Of a stretch of DNA of 64,000 bases, positions 1 through 9,574 are shown piece by piece. Source of the DNA: an uncultured Duncaniella sp. (GTDB lineage Bacteria > Bacteroidota > Bacteroidia > Bacteroidales > Muribaculaceae); NCBI GenBank assembly GCA_910577335.1, contig CAJTMJ010000007.1:47234-111233 (forward strand). Reading direction: 5' to 3'. Both the position numbers and the translations under genes were made by a program. The notes beneath the pieces were generated by a model that had not been told where the DNA came from, ran no database searches, and worked only from the letters and a program-made list of their open reading frames with translations. How positions within the stretch are numbered: position 1 is the stretch's first letter; every line of letters begins with the position of its first letter.

Positions 1-477
1 ATGTAATCCCCCTCCATAGCCGGTAAGGGAATTGTCGGAGCCGATTATTCGATGACAAGGCACAAATATAGATAAGGCATTAGCCCCATTGGCATTTGCA
101 ACTGCACGTATGGCTGTTGGCTTGAAGATGCTCCTGGCTATTTCTCTATAGGAGACAGTAGTACCATAAGGCACATTCAATAACTCCTTCCAGACCTGTT
201 TTTGGAATTCAGAACCTATGAATTTCAGTGGTATCGAAAACTCTTTTCGTATGCCTGAAAAATATTCGTCTAACTCATTGATGGATTGGCTTATTACGGA
301 AGTAATACCTGTTATAAATCTTTTGTCTGTGGCACGGTGTATGCGTTGGACTACTTTATCATGATGTTTCTCCACCTGCCAGTCACAAAGACATAGTTTA
401 TCGTCAATGGAGCCTAACAGTAAAATCCCGCATGGTGACTTATAATTGTGTACGATGATTTCAGAACCCTCACACAT
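1..477 (-). CDS. Methylated-DNA--protein-cysteine S-methyltransferase, partial (3' end off window)
   Basis: The protein repairs O6-alkylguanine in DNA by moving the alkyl group to its own cysteine. Translation from an ATG at 477 runs open for 159 codons to the window edge. The active-site motif PCHRI is seen with Cys near residue 141, followed by GSDNSLTGYGGGL. The helix-turn-helix stretch VPYGTTVSYREIA lies around residues 107-119. Only the last few residues should be missing. The N-terminal ribonuclease-like domain is present, but there is no Ada-type Zn/AraC region, so this is an Ogt-like stand-alone enzyme. It lies 14 bp downstream of the symporter gene on the same strand and may be cotranscribed with it. 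Confidence 0.88.
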   Translation of the reverse strand, partial: MCEGSEIIVHNYKSPCGILLLGSIDDKLCLCDWQVEKHHDKVVQRIHRATDKRFITGITSVISQSINELDEYFSGIRKEFSIPLKFIGSEFQKQVWKELLNVPYGTTVSYREIARSIFKPTAIRAVANANGANALSIFVPCHRIIGSDNSLTGYGGGLH

Positions 478-491
478 ATTATTTGCCCGGT

Positions 492-1874
492 CTAAATGAA
501 TTGCCAGATGAGGATTATGGCTATGAGTATCGGGGAGATCCATTTTATCATGAATGCCATGATTCCGAATGTGCGCGTGCGCAGGGTTCCGTTGTTTGTG
601 ATTTCATTGTAGAAGAATTTGCGAGGTGCGACCCATCCCATGTAGACGCATAGCAGTATGCCGCCGACAGGGAGCATTATATTTGTTGCCACAGCGTCGA
701 GGAAGTCGAAGATGGTTTTACCGCAAATGGTGAAATCGCTCCATGGTCCCACTGACAATGAACATATAGAACTTAGCACGAACAGTGGCAGGATTACCAC
801 TACGCATGCTTTGATGCGCTTCATCTTAAAGTGACATTCCATAAATGCCACAGACACCTCGGCAAGTGATATGGTGGATGTGAAAGCCGCCACGGTCAGC
901 AGAAGGAAAAACAGTGTTGACCAGAACTGTGTGCCACCCATCTGTGCGAAAATCTCCGGAAGTGTTACGAACACAAGGGCTGAGCCTGCAAGCTGATGGT
1001 CGGCAAGACCGAATGTCATCACAGCCGGGAAGATGATCACACCCATTAGTATCGCCACCATGAGGTCAAGCAGCGACACTGTTACAGCGGTGCGTGTGAG
1101 TTTTGTATTTGCCGGATAGTAGCTGGAATATGTGACAAGTATACCCATGGCAAGGCTCAGGGAGAAGAACGCCTGTCCGAGTGCGTTTACAAATGTGGCA
1201 GGTGTCACAGCCGAGAAATCAGGCTTTAGGAAGAATGAAAGACCTTCGGATGCCTTGGGGAGTGTGAGTGAGAATGCGCAGAATATAAGCAGAAGCACGA
1301 AGAGCACGGGCATCATCACATTCGACATCTTTTCGATACCTTTCTGAACTCCCAAAGCAAGTATGCAGAGATTAGCCACAAGCATTACGTAGGTCATCAC
1401 CAACGGACGGTAGGTGCCTGTGATGTATTGCGCCATGCGGTCTTGGAAGAGTGCCTCTTCACCCTCTATCCCTACGATTCCCTCCGCAGGTGTTGTCGGG
1501 GTGTAAAGATTGCCTGTGATGGATTGGAACAGATATTCAAGCGTCCACCCGGACACCACCATGTAGAACGACAGGATGAGGTAAGATGCGAGTATGGCAA
1601 GCGCACCAGCCATCCACCACCCTTTGCGATGAGGGGTGACATTGCGGAACGCGCCAATAGCGTCGGAGTTCCCGCCGCGACCCAATGAGAATTCCGCAGT
1701 CATTACCGGAATGCCGAGAATAAAAATACAGAGGATGTATATTAAAAGAAACACCGCACCGCCGTTAGCCTGTGTCTCTGCCGGGAAACGCCATACGTTT
1801 CCCAATCCTACGGCTGAACCTACGGTTGCGGCTATTATGCCTATTTTAGAACCGAATTTAATCTTCTCAGACAT
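492..1874 (-). CDS. Sodium-dependent transporter, SNF/NSS (SLC6) family
   Basis: This is an inner-membrane secondary transporter that uses the Na+ gradient to import an amino acid or similar solute. The 460-residue protein opens with the family signature: GLGNVWRFP at about residues 23-31, followed by a gapped glycine-rich helix (NGGAVFLL). About eleven to twelve hydrophobic segments follow. The length is typical of bacterial members such as LeuT or TnaT-like proteins. The substrate cannot be read from the sequence. It is transcribed towards the alkyltransferase gene. Confidence 0.9.
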   Translation of the reverse strand: MSEKIKFGSKIGIIAATVGSAVGLGNVWRFPAETQANGGAVFLLIYILCIFILGIPVMTAEFSLGRGGNSDAIGAFRNVTPHRKGWWMAGALAILASYLILSFYMVVSGWTLEYLFQSITGNLYTPTTPAEGIVGIEGEEALFQDRMAQYITGTYRPLVMTYVMLVANLCILALGVQKGIEKMSNVMMPVLFVLLLIFCAFSLTLPKASEGLSFFLKPDFSAVTPATFVNALGQAFFSLSLAMGILVTYSSYYPANTKLTRTAVTVSLLDLMVAILMGVIIFPAVMTFGLADHQLAGSALVFVTLPEIFAQMGGTQFWSTLFFLLLTVAAFTSTISLAEVSVAFMECHFKMKRIKACVVVILPLFVLSSICSLSVGPWSDFTICGKTIFDFLDAVATNIMLPVGGILLCVYMGWVAPRKFFYNEITNNGTLRTRTFGIMAFMIKWISPILIAIILIWQFI

Positions 1875-1943
1875 TTTGATATTGCATTATTGTTTAAGTA
1901 CATACAAAGGAAAGGTGGGGAGAGTGTGTGTTAAGGGGAGAGG

Positions 1944-2645
1944 TTATCCGAATTTGGAAATCTTTCGCAATTCCGGTTCGTTGAGGATTTTTATTTTTCG
2001 GCCGTCCACTACAATCAGCTTGTCGCTGACGAAGGTTGAAAGTGTGCGGATGGCGTTTGAAGTTGTCATGTTTGAAAGATTGGCAAGATCCTCACGTCCC
2101 ATATAGATTTTGAGGGTCATGTTGTCATCCTCTTCATATCCGTAATTGTCACGAAGCACCATAAGAGCCTCAGCGAGACGTCCGCGAATATGCTTTTGCG
2201 TCAGGTTGACAATCTTAGTGTCGGAACTGCCGAGATTGCGTGACAGCTCGTGGATGAAGAACATGGCGAGCTGATTGTTTTTTTGCATGAGATTCTCCAC
2301 CAGCGTCATAGGAAGAGTCCCTAAGGTTGACGGTTCGAGCGTTGCCGCGCTTGACACGTAATGCTCACGGGCGAAATAGGCTCTGTAACCGAAGTATTCC
2401 ACGGGCTTTATGAGGCGAATAATCTGTACCCTTCCTCCGATTCCGTCTTTATACTTTTTTACCTTACCGTCGAGTAGGCACCAGAGAAATTCCGGTTCAT
2501 CCTTCTCGGCATAAACAATCTGATTCTTCTTATAGTGACGAATGGTGAAGTTTTCAATGATCAGACGCTTGTCTTCAGCACTTAAAACTGACCAAAATTC
2601 GGCTAAATCCTCTGTTATTATTTGTTCAATAGTGCTCTTAATCAT
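1944..2645 (-). CDS. Crp/Fnr family transcriptional regulator
   Basis: A cyclic-nucleotide-binding-like beta barrel (about residues 20-125) is followed by a winged helix near the C-terminus (GREDLANLSNMTTSNAIRTL), the usual Crp/Fnr layout. No cysteine cluster for an Fe-S sensor is visible, so the effector is unknown. An ATG also exists at 2678, but a Bacteroidetes -7 box (TACTTTTG on the minus strand) sits at 2680-2687. That puts the transcript start inside the extra codons, so the ATG at 2645 is preferred. It lies 69 bp upstream of the symporter and could regulate it; that link is inference. Confidence 0.85.
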   Translation of the reverse strand: MIKSTIEQIITEDLAEFWSVLSAEDKRLIIENFTIRHYKKNQIVYAEKDEPEFLWCLLDGKVKKYKDGIGGRVQIIRLIKPVEYFGYRAYFAREHYVSSAATLEPSTLGTLPMTLVENLMQKNNQLAMFFIHELSRNLGSSDTKIVNLTQKHIRGRLAEALMVLRDNYGYEEDDNMTLKIYMGREDLANLSNMTTSNAIRTLSTFVSDKLIVVDGRKIKILNEPELRKISKFG

Positions 2646-2754
2646 AGGGCAGTGTTTCGCAACTATGTTATAAAACATACAAAAGTAATATCATTTAATT
2701 AGTAAAAGCATCAAATTGTAGTTAAAAAATATTAAGTAAATGACAGGTAATAAA

Positions 2755-2784
2755 AAAGGAGGCATTTTGTTAAAAATACCTCCT
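2755..2784 (-). terminator. Rho-independent terminator of the efflux operon
   Basis: An AGGAGG...CCTCCT hairpin with extra A/T pairs and a short loop is followed on the minus strand by a run of six T. It lies 36 bp past the TolC stop codon. Confidence 0.75.
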
Positions 2785-2819
2785 CGATTATAAAGATTCC
2801 AACCGTTAATGCGTAAGAT

Positions 2820-4112
2820 TTAATGCTTGTTATAGAAGAGAAGAATGCGGTTGCGAAGTATCATTTCATACTTGGCTTGCACCTGTTGCGCAAGTGAAGT
2901 GATGTAGGTTGACTGGGTTTGTTCCCATTCTGTTGCGTTAGCCTTGCCGTAATTATATTTCTCTGTCATGGCGTCAAGCGCAGCCTTGGCGGCAGACACA
3001 GCTGTCTCACCTGCTTGATATTTCTTTTCAGCGCCTAAAGCCTGATAATATGCCTGCCGGATAGTCTTGTGCAACTCGCTCTGTTGCTGTATGAGGTTCA
3101 GTTCGGCATTAAGACGACGCACCTTTGCCTGACGTATCTGATTGCGGGTTGAGAACGCGTCAAAGATAGGTACCGAGAGTGAGAAACCGAGAGTTTTTGA
3201 AAAATTATCACGCATCTGTTTCCCGAATGACGAACCATCCATGCCCGACACCGTGTAGTAGCTGCTCCCAAGTCCGGCATTGAAATTCAGACGGGGGAGA
3301 TAGCCGCTCTTAGCCACAGTGATAGCCTTGTCAGCCACATCTATACTTTGACGTGCGGCGAGAATTGAATGGTTTGAATTCAATGCGTTGTTATATACCT
3401 CGTCGGCGCTGAGCAGATTGACAGCCTCGTCGGGGAGAGGGAGTATTTCGAAATTCTCCACATCCTCAAGTTCCAGCACTTTCGCAAGGTCGATAAGAGC
3501 GAGCTGATAATCGTTGCCTGCGGTCACGACCGACAGTTCATCGTTGGCTACCTGCGCTTCTGCCTGTATGACATCCACTTCGGGTACCTTGCCGGCTTCG
3601 AGCAATGTGCGCTGGCGTTCAAGCTGTACTTTTGAAAGACGTGCCTTCTCCTCGTTCACAGCCAACATTTCACGGCTGTAAAGAGCCTGCAGATAGTATG
3701 ATATGACGCTGAGTGTAACCTCATCCTTGGCTGCTTCCTTCTGCTCGGTGAGCATCTTCAGGTTAGCGTGTGCGTATTTCAGTTGGCGCACTGCGCTAAG
3801 TCCTTGGAACAAAGGTAGTGACAGGTTGGCATTCCATCCGAACATAGAGGTGTTGCGGTTGGCGTATGTGTTTTCCGATGTAAGACCTCGACCGAAGTCC
3901 CAGCTCTGGTTGGCGCCAGCCGACAGGGTGGGGAGAAAACGGTCTTTCGCTTCTGTGACGGAAAGCTCGCCCCCCATCTGCTCTATATCCTGCGACTTGA
4001 TGGTCAGGTTGTGCTCGATGGCGTATGTGATGCAACTGTCAAGGCTCCATGCTGTGGCATTCGCACTGAATCCGGATATTAGCAGAAGCAATGATATGAC
4101 TGTATGTTTCAT
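2820..4112 (-). CDS. TolC family outer membrane efflux protein
   Basis: This is the outer-membrane channel component of a tripartite efflux pump. The 430-residue protein has a signal peptide (about residues 1-20) and two homologous halves of long amphipathic helices with the repeated ALNSNHSILAARQ-type pattern of the OEP family. It is the last gene of the five-gene operon 8373-2820, 6 bp after the adaptor gene and just before a terminator. Length and architecture are normal for Bacteroidetes TolC homologues. The exported substrate is unknown. Confidence 0.9.
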   Translation of the reverse strand: MKHTVISLLLLISGFSANATAWSLDSCITYAIEHNLTIKSQDIEQMGGELSVTEAKDRFLPTLSAGANQSWDFGRGLTSENTYANRNTSMFGWNANLSLPLFQGLSAVRQLKYAHANLKMLTEQKEAAKDEVTLSVISYYLQALYSREMLAVNEEKARLSKVQLERQRTLLEAGKVPEVDVIQAEAQVANDELSVVTAGNDYQLALIDLAKVLELEDVENFEILPLPDEAVNLLSADEVYNNALNSNHSILAARQSIDVADKAITVAKSGYLPRLNFNAGLGSSYYTVSGMDGSSFGKQMRDNFSKTLGFSLSVPIFDAFSTRNQIRQAKVRRLNAELNLIQQQSELHKTIRQAYYQALGAEKKYQAGETAVSAAKAALDAMTEKYNYGKANATEWEQTQSTYITSLAQQVQAKYEMILRNRILLFYNKH

Positions 4113-4118
4113 TGTCGA

Positions 4119-5216
4119 TTATTTTTTTACTGCCGCGCCGCGGACACGTGATGAAGAGTCTAAACCTTTAGTGACCTGAATGTTTATACCGTCGGAAGTG
4201 CCGGTGGTGATGTGGGTGCGTTCGAATTTCTGTTCCGGAACGGTGTCAGTGAGGACATATACGAAAGTACTGTCGCCTGCCCATTCGATCACGCTTTCAG
4301 GTATTGTGAGCACATCTGCAACTTTGCTTAATGTGACTGTGGCGTTTGCGCTGTATCCGGCACGTAATTTATCACCGGTGGGCACATTGACAGCCGCTTT
4401 GATCTCAAATGTGTTCGCACCGTTGGTTTCAGTTCCTTTCGGCGAGATATTCTCGATTACGGCGTTGAGCTGAAGGTCGGGGAGTGCGCCGATGGCTATT
4501 TTCATATCCTGACCTACGGAAAGCAGACCTACTTCGGTTTCGTCAACCTTCCCTTTGAATATAAGATTGTTCATGTCGGCAACAGTAGCCACTGTTGTAC
4601 CGTCGTTCATAGTGTTTGCCTGAATTACCGAGCTACCTACCTTTACAGGCACATCAAGTACCAATCCGGTGATAGTGGCGCGTACAAGAGTGTTGCTCTC
4701 CTTGGCGTTTGTCTTTGACACACCCTCCTTGACGATGGAGTATGCGTCCTGAGCTGCGTTCAGTTCGGCTTTTGCCTGTGCGAGAGTCGTGGCGGTGTTC
4801 TCAAAATCTTCACGGCTGATCACTTTCTTGTCATAGAGCAATGAGTTGCGCTCATGTTTCTGCTGTGCGTCGGTGAGTGCGATTTTGGCATTTTCGATGC
4901 GTGAGAGGGCTGATGAGAGCTGCGCTTCATCGGGAATGATTTTGATACGTGCCACGACGTCACCTTCCTTCACCATGTCGCCAGCTTCAACATTTATCTC
5001 TGAGATGATACCTGATACCTGCGGCTTGATTTCAATTTCGTCACGAGGCTCAATCTTACCTGTCAGCACTGTGTTGCGTTCGATATTCCCTGTGGTCGGG
5101 GTTACGATCTCAAAACTCTCTTTCTGAGGTTTGGAATTTATAAACAGATACACGAAAGTGCCTACAAATACTGCTGCGATAAGGCACCACATAAAAATCC
5201 GCAAAAATTTCTTCAT
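4119..5216 (-). CDS. Efflux RND/MacA-type periplasmic adaptor subunit (HlyD family)
   Basis: This membrane-fusion protein links the inner-membrane ABC permeases to TolC. The 365 residues comprise one N-terminal membrane anchor (about 7-26), a biotinyl-lipoyl-like half motif (EPRDEIEIKPQVSGIISEI, about 57-75), a coiled-coil hairpin (about 105-165), the second lipoyl half and beta-barrel domains. There is no lipobox. It is fourth in the operon, 24 bp after the second permease. MacA-like rather than RND-linked, because the neighbours are ABC permeases. Confidence 0.9.
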   Translation of the reverse strand: MKKFLRIFMWCLIAAVFVGTFVYLFINSKPQKESFEIVTPTTGNIERNTVLTGKIEPRDEIEIKPQVSGIISEINVEAGDMVKEGDVVARIKIIPDEAQLSSALSRIENAKIALTDAQQKHERNSLLYDKKVISREDFENTATTLAQAKAELNAAQDAYSIVKEGVSKTNAKESNTLVRATITGLVLDVPVKVGSSVIQANTMNDGTTVATVADMNNLIFKGKVDETEVGLLSVGQDMKIAIGALPDLQLNAVIENISPKGTETNGANTFEIKAAVNVPTGDKLRAGYSANATVTLSKVADVLTIPESVIEWAGDSTFVYVLTDTVPEQKFERTHITTGTSDGINIQVTKGLDSSSRVRGAAVKK

Positions 5217-5240
5217 GTTGGTTATCTTTAATTTGATTTT

Positions 5241-6485
5241 TTATTTATCGTTTAATGCTTCAATCGGTTTTATTTTCATTGCCTTTATGGCAGGTATCAG
5301 ACCCGCAGCCGTGCCAAGTACAAGGAATGTCACAAGTATGTAGATGGCTTCGGTAAATGACAACTGGAATGCTATGGTTCCCTTTTCATCGGCTGTGAGA
5401 TGCTCTGCCAGTCCGAGTATTATGGCTGCGAAGCAGATACCGGCAATACCGGCGATGGTGGTCAGCACCATACTCTCTGAAAGGATCTGTATGATTATGT
5501 CACGTGGTTTTGCTCCGATGGCGCGGCGTATACCTATCTCATGGGTGCGCTCACGCACTATAATCCACATTATATTGCCTACTCCGATGATACCTGACAG
5601 GAGGGTTCCCACACCCACGAACAGGGCGAGAAGGCTTATGCCGAGAAACACGTTGTCAACCATCTTGAATTGCTCCGAGACATCGAAGTAATGCATTGCG
5701 CCGGGATCGTCGGGAGAGATGGGGTGGTTGTTGACGATGAGGCGGTGTACGGTCTTCTCATAGTCGCCGGGCGCATATCCGCTTTTAAATGTCATCAGGA
5801 ATATGTTTACATCCGATCCCATATTGTAGCTGTTGCGCATGGTGTTATATGGTATCACGATGGATTCATCGAGCTGAGAACCGATGCTTATTTCCGAGGT
5901 CTGAGCTGCCACACCGATTACTTTATAGTAAATGTCGTTGATTGACACCTCTTTGCCTACGGGAGAACCTGAGCCGAAAAGTTCTTCGGCTACTTTCTTC
6001 CCTATCACACAGACTTTTCGGTTATTGGAGTTGTCGGATTCGTTGATGAATCTGCCTTCCTTGATTATAGGGACGAAGATTTTATCATAGCCGCTCTCCA
6101 CGCCGGTCAGCTGGGCGTTTGATTTCTTCTGTCCATACAAAGCGTTAGCCCACAGAAAATTCACTGCCGAGGAATTCTCAATCTGAGGTAATGCACGGCG
6201 TATGTTCACCACATCCTGAAGATTCAGTTTAAGCTCCATACCCTTGTTAAAACCTGCGTATGGCATTGTGGTACGCCCCGGAAATACCATTGCCACATTT
6301 GTGGCGAATCCTTCGAAGTTACGGCTCATGAAATGTTTCAGTCCCGAGGAGCCGCCGATGAGTAAAGCGAGAATCGCTGTGCCCCAAAATATACCGAAGG
6401 CGGTCATGAAGGTGCGAGTCTTGTTTTGTGCAAGTGTAGTGCCGATCTCGCGCCAGTTTTCTATGTCAAATATCGGATTTCTCAT
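5241..6485 (-). CDS. MacB-like ABC transporter permease (second copy)
   Basis: The 414-residue protein has the MacB/FtsX architecture: one N-terminal transmembrane helix (about 30-50), a large periplasmic MacB_PCD domain, and three C-terminal helices carrying the RERTHEIGIRRAIGA coupling segment. It starts 3 bp after its paralogue at 6489-7706. Two different permeases in one operon suggest a heterodimeric type VII ABC transporter that acts mechanically on periplasmic substrate rather than pumping through the membrane. Confidence 0.92.
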   Translation of the reverse strand: MRNPIFDIENWREIGTTLAQNKTRTFMTAFGIFWGTAILALLIGGSSGLKHFMSRNFEGFATNVAMVFPGRTTMPYAGFNKGMELKLNLQDVVNIRRALPQIENSSAVNFLWANALYGQKKSNAQLTGVESGYDKIFVPIIKEGRFINESDNSNNRKVCVIGKKVAEELFGSGSPVGKEVSINDIYYKVIGVAAQTSEISIGSQLDESIVIPYNTMRNSYNMGSDVNIFLMTFKSGYAPGDYEKTVHRLIVNNHPISPDDPGAMHYFDVSEQFKMVDNVFLGISLLALFVGVGTLLSGIIGVGNIMWIIVRERTHEIGIRRAIGAKPRDIIIQILSESMVLTTIAGIAGICFAAIILGLAEHLTADEKGTIAFQLSFTEAIYILVTFLVLGTAAGLIPAIKAMKIKPIEALNDK

Positions 6486-6488
6486 AAT

Positions 6489-7706
6489 TTACTCGTCACG
6501 CAACGCTTCTACCGGTTTGATTTTTAGTGATTTCATTGCAGGGAAAAGACCTGCGAGCGCTCCGGCTATGATAAGAACCACTGTCACCTGGACAGCTATT
6601 GCAATATCCACGGTGGGATCCTTAAGCACTCCACCTTCGCTGAACGCCATGGCTATGACCTTGGCGGTTATGACACCCATCACAATGCCGATATATCCGA
6701 ATAGGGTGGTGATAGCCACACTTTCAAGGATTATCTGTTTGAGGATGCTCAGCGGCTTGGCTCCGATGGCACGTCGCACACCTATCTCATGTGTGCGCTC
6801 ACGCACGGATACGAACATGATGTTGCTCACCCCGACTATACCTGAGAGCATGGTAAGTATACCGATGATCCATACGGCGAATATGATGGCGTTCATAGCT
6901 GTCGAGGTGGTCAGATAGTCGTTGAAACGGTTCCAAATCCACAGGGCGCTTTCATCTGACGGATCAAATGAGTGAACTCTTCCGAGGGTGGCACGGAAAT
7001 CGCTTTCCGCCTTTTCTCCCTCTTCAAGATTGGTGATACCCTTTATTTTTGCATGAATACGTCTCACTTTATCGCTTCCGCCACTCATGGAGCGGGCAGT
7101 GGTGAACGGGATGAATGATCCTCGTGTCCATTCGTGGTCATAGATACCGACCACTACAAATGAGAGGTCGTTGACTTTGACCTGTTTGCCTATGGCATAT
7201 TCTTTGCCGAACAGGGTCTTTGCCGACTCCTTGTTTATGACTATCACCCGTCGGGAGGAGTTGATGTCATTCTGGTTTATAAATCGCCCTTCAGCCATGG
7301 TCAGACCATTGGTGGCTTGCGCTGAGGGATACACACCTTTATAACCATCGGTTAGATAGTCCTTCGAAGTCATGATGATAGCTGAGTCGCTGTTGATTTC
7401 CGCAGACACTTCGGCTATCACGTTTGCATCCTGCGAAGCAAGGATACCCATATCACGGTCTTTCAGCTCTATCCGGCGTTCATTGGTAAGCCCCTTATAG
7501 GGTTTCTGCGCCCAGCCTCCGCTGATGGATATTATCTCGTTGTCGCGCGACGAGAACATATCCTCCATCTTATTGATCAGCCCTCGTGACACGCTTAGCA
7601 GCACTATGAGCAGGAATATGCCCCATGATACGGCAAATCCGGTCAGAGCTGTGCGCAGCTTGTTGTGGCGCAGTGTGGCAAGTATTTCGTTAACAAGATC
7701 AATCAT
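6489..7706 (-). CDS. MacB-like ABC transporter permease (first copy)
   Basis: A 405-residue FtsX/MacB-type permease with the same layout as the following gene: one N-terminal helix, a periplasmic domain and three C-terminal helices with RERTHEIGVRRAIGA. It begins 4 bp after the ATPase gene. The two permeases are paralogous but clearly diverged, as expected for a heterodimer. Confidence 0.92.
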   Translation of the reverse strand: MIDLVNEILATLRHNKLRTALTGFAVSWGIFLLIVLLSVSRGLINKMEDMFSSRDNEIISISGGWAQKPYKGLTNERRIELKDRDMGILASQDANVIAEVSAEINSDSAIIMTSKDYLTDGYKGVYPSAQATNGLTMAEGRFINQNDINSSRRVIVINKESAKTLFGKEYAIGKQVKVNDLSFVVVGIYDHEWTRGSFIPFTTARSMSGGSDKVRRIHAKIKGITNLEEGEKAESDFRATLGRVHSFDPSDESALWIWNRFNDYLTTSTAMNAIIFAVWIIGILTMLSGIVGVSNIMFVSVRERTHEIGVRRAIGAKPLSILKQIILESVAITTLFGYIGIVMGVITAKVIAMAFSEGGVLKDPTVDIAIAVQVTVVLIIAGALAGLFPAMKSLKIKPVEALRDE

Positions 7707-7710
7707 ATTC

Positions 7711-8373
7711 TTACGGCAAGATTCGCCCGTCGGTTATTCGGATTATACGGTTTGTCTGCTCGCCCACTCCGGGGTCGTGGGTCACGATCACGATGGTCAT
7801 TCCCTCTTCGTTAAGGTCACGGAACACCTGCATCACCTCACGTGAGGTTTTCGAGTCGAGCGCTCCGGTAGGTTCGTCGGCAAGGATGATTGACGGCTTG
7901 GTGATGAGTGAACGTGCGATTGCCACACGTTGTTTCTGTCCGCCGGAGAGTTCGCTTGGCAGGTGAGTGGCACGGTCAGCCATTCCCATGCGTTCAAGCT
8001 GCTCCATTGCGAGCATATTGCGCTTTTTTCGTGACACGCCTCTGTAAAATAGCGGCAATGCCACATTTTCAAGAGCGTTTTTATAGTTGATGAGGTTGAA
8101 CGACTGGAAAACGAAACCTATCATGTAGTTTCGGAGGTCGGCAGCCTTATTTTCGCTCAGATTCTTGATGAGGACACCATCGAGGTAGTATTCTCCGGAA
8201 TCATAATTGTCAAGTATTCCGAGAATGTTAAGCAAGGTGGATTTGCCTGAACCGGAAGCGCCCATGATTGCGACAAGCTCCCCCTTGTCGATGGTGAGGT
8301 TGATATCCTTAAGCACATGCAAAGGCACTACGCCGGGATAAGATTTGTTGATATCTTTTAAGTCGATAATCAT
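7711..8373 (-). CDS. ABC transporter ATP-binding protein (LolD/MacB class)
   Basis: This cytoplasmic ATPase powers the two MacB-like permeases. The 220-residue protein carries Walker A GASGSGKST (about 38-46), the Q-loop (FVFQSFNL), signature LSGGQKQRVAIARSL (about 142-156) and Walker B IILADEPTGALD (about 162-173), followed by the H-loop (VTHD). It is the first gene of the operon, with short 4-, 3-, 24- and 6-bp gaps downstream. No clear -7 box is visible directly upstream. Confidence 0.93.
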   Translation of the reverse strand: MIIDLKDINKSYPGVVPLHVLKDINLTIDKGELVAIMGASGSGKSTLLNILGILDNYDSGEYYLDGVLIKNLSENKAADLRNYMIGFVFQSFNLINYKNALENVALPLFYRGVSRKKRNMLAMEQLERMGMADRATHLPSELSGGQKQRVAIARSLITKPSIILADEPTGALDSKTSREVMQVFRDLNEEGMTIVIVTHDPGVGEQTNRIIRITDGRILP

Positions 8374-8487
8374 AATTGATGAATAGAATTCGCATTGTGG
8401 TTTTCGGGATCCCCTTCTTCGGGAACCCTTTCATCCTATATGACGCAAAAATTCCCAAAAAGTTACACATCCTCAAAAAAATTATTG

Positions 8488-8677
8488 AACTGATTAAAAC
8501 TTTTTATTTTTTAAGGTTTGATGCTATTTTCGAGATGAATTACCAGCTCGATGAGGGAGCTTAGCGAGCTAAGTGACCGAAGAGATGCTGATAATTCAGC
8601 CGAAAAGAGCTTCAAAGATTGAAAACATGGTAATTTTCAGTCTGAGTTTAACATTTTATAAAAAGTTTAAATCAGTT
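8488..8677 (+). repeat. Full-length MITE-like inverted-repeat element, copy 1
   Basis: A 190-bp non-coding segment bounded by 20-bp terminal inverted repeats that match at 19 of 20 positions (8488-8507 and 8658-8677; ends AACTGATT...AATCAGTT). The inside holds a perfect CTTAGC-GA-GCTAAG palindrome and a stretch (about 8545-8630) shared almost identically with copy 2 at 15952-16077. It lies between the efflux ATPase and the PHP gene. The right end reaches the -33 region of the PHP promoter. No clear target duplication is visible. Confidence 0.75.
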
Positions 8678-8700
8678 TATAATAGAAATAGTTTTTTGTG

Positions 8701-8708
8701 TACTTTTG
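8701..8708 (+). promoter_or_regulatory. Bacteroidetes -7 box for the PHP gene
   Basis: TACTTTTG matches TAnnTTTG and lies 22 bp before the ATG at 8730, giving a very short leader. The -33 region (GTTTA) falls in the right end of the inverted-repeat element. Confidence 0.6.
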
Positions 8709-8729
8709 TGGCGGAAAAATGAAAAAGCG

Positions 8730-9452
8730 ATGGATTTAAGCAAAGTTGAATTGGATGTGCATACTCACACGATAGCCAGCGGTCATGCGTTCAGCTCATT
8801 GCAGGAGATGGCTAATGCTGCTTCGGAAAAAGGATTGAAACTGTTGGGCATAACCGAACATGCCCCCGGAATCCCCGGTACATGCGCTCCCATATATTTT
8901 AGAAATCTGCACGTGGTTCCCCGGCAGATGTATGGCATTGACCTAATGCTTGGCGCAGAGATAAATATTCTCGACGGTGATGGCAACATCGATATGGACG
9001 ATGAGATGATGGCTCGCCTTGATATCAGGATAGCCGGTATCCATTCCTTATGTTATAAGTGGGGCACAAAGGAGGCGAATACCGCCGGGATGGTGAAGGT
9101 GATCGGCAATCCATACATTAATATAATAAGTCATCCGGGCGACGGCACGGCAGAGCTTGACTTTGAACCAATAGTGTTGGCTGCGAAGGAACATCATACA
9201 CTTTTGGAAATTAACAACAGCTCCCTGAAACCTGTCCGCCATAAGGATTCAGCCCGTGCGAACAATATTGAAATACTGAGGCTATGCAAGAAATATGATG
9301 TCCCGGTGATACTCGGAAGCGATGCGCATATCTCATTCGACATAGCAAATTATGAATTTCTTCCACCTCTGCTTCACGAGACTGAGTTCCCCGATGAACT
9401 GATAATAAACAGTTCTGTCGCTGATTTCAAATCATATCTCAAACTTGACTGA
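8730..9452 (+). CDS. PHP domain phosphatase (YcdX-like)
   Basis: A metal-dependent phosphoesterase of the polymerase-and-histidinol-phosphatase family. The 240-residue protein has the first metal motif DVHTHT at about residues 8-13, an internal EHAPG motif, ISHPGDG and the final GSDAHIS motif, as in YcdX. The ATG at 8730 is chosen because an earlier in-frame TTG lies inside the promoter. The substrate is not evident, and the gene appears to be transcribed alone. Confidence 0.88.
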   Translation: MDLSKVELDVHTHTIASGHAFSSLQEMANAASEKGLKLLGITEHAPGIPGTCAPIYFRNLHVVPRQMYGIDLMLGAEINILDGDGNIDMDDEMMARLDIRIAGIHSLCYKWGTKEANTAGMVKVIGNPYINIISHPGDGTAELDFEPIVLAAKEHHTLLEINNSSLKPVRHKDSARANNIEILRLCKKYDVPVILGSDAHISFDIANYEFLPPLLHETEFPDELIINSSVADFKSYLKLD

Positions 9453-9574
9453 TAAGGTCTCTTTATCCCTTTTTTATACTTTGACAATAGGATTTTGCAA
9501 AATTTTATGTACTTTTGCCCTCCTAAGGTAAAAAGGGCGTAAGCCTTAATGTCGTATTTCAAACTTAACCAATA

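Noticed and set aside
8376..8564. 62-codon plus-strand open frame upstream of the PHP gene
   Set aside because: It runs into the inverted-repeat element, lacks a promoter-like box and has a composition typical of non-coding DNA.
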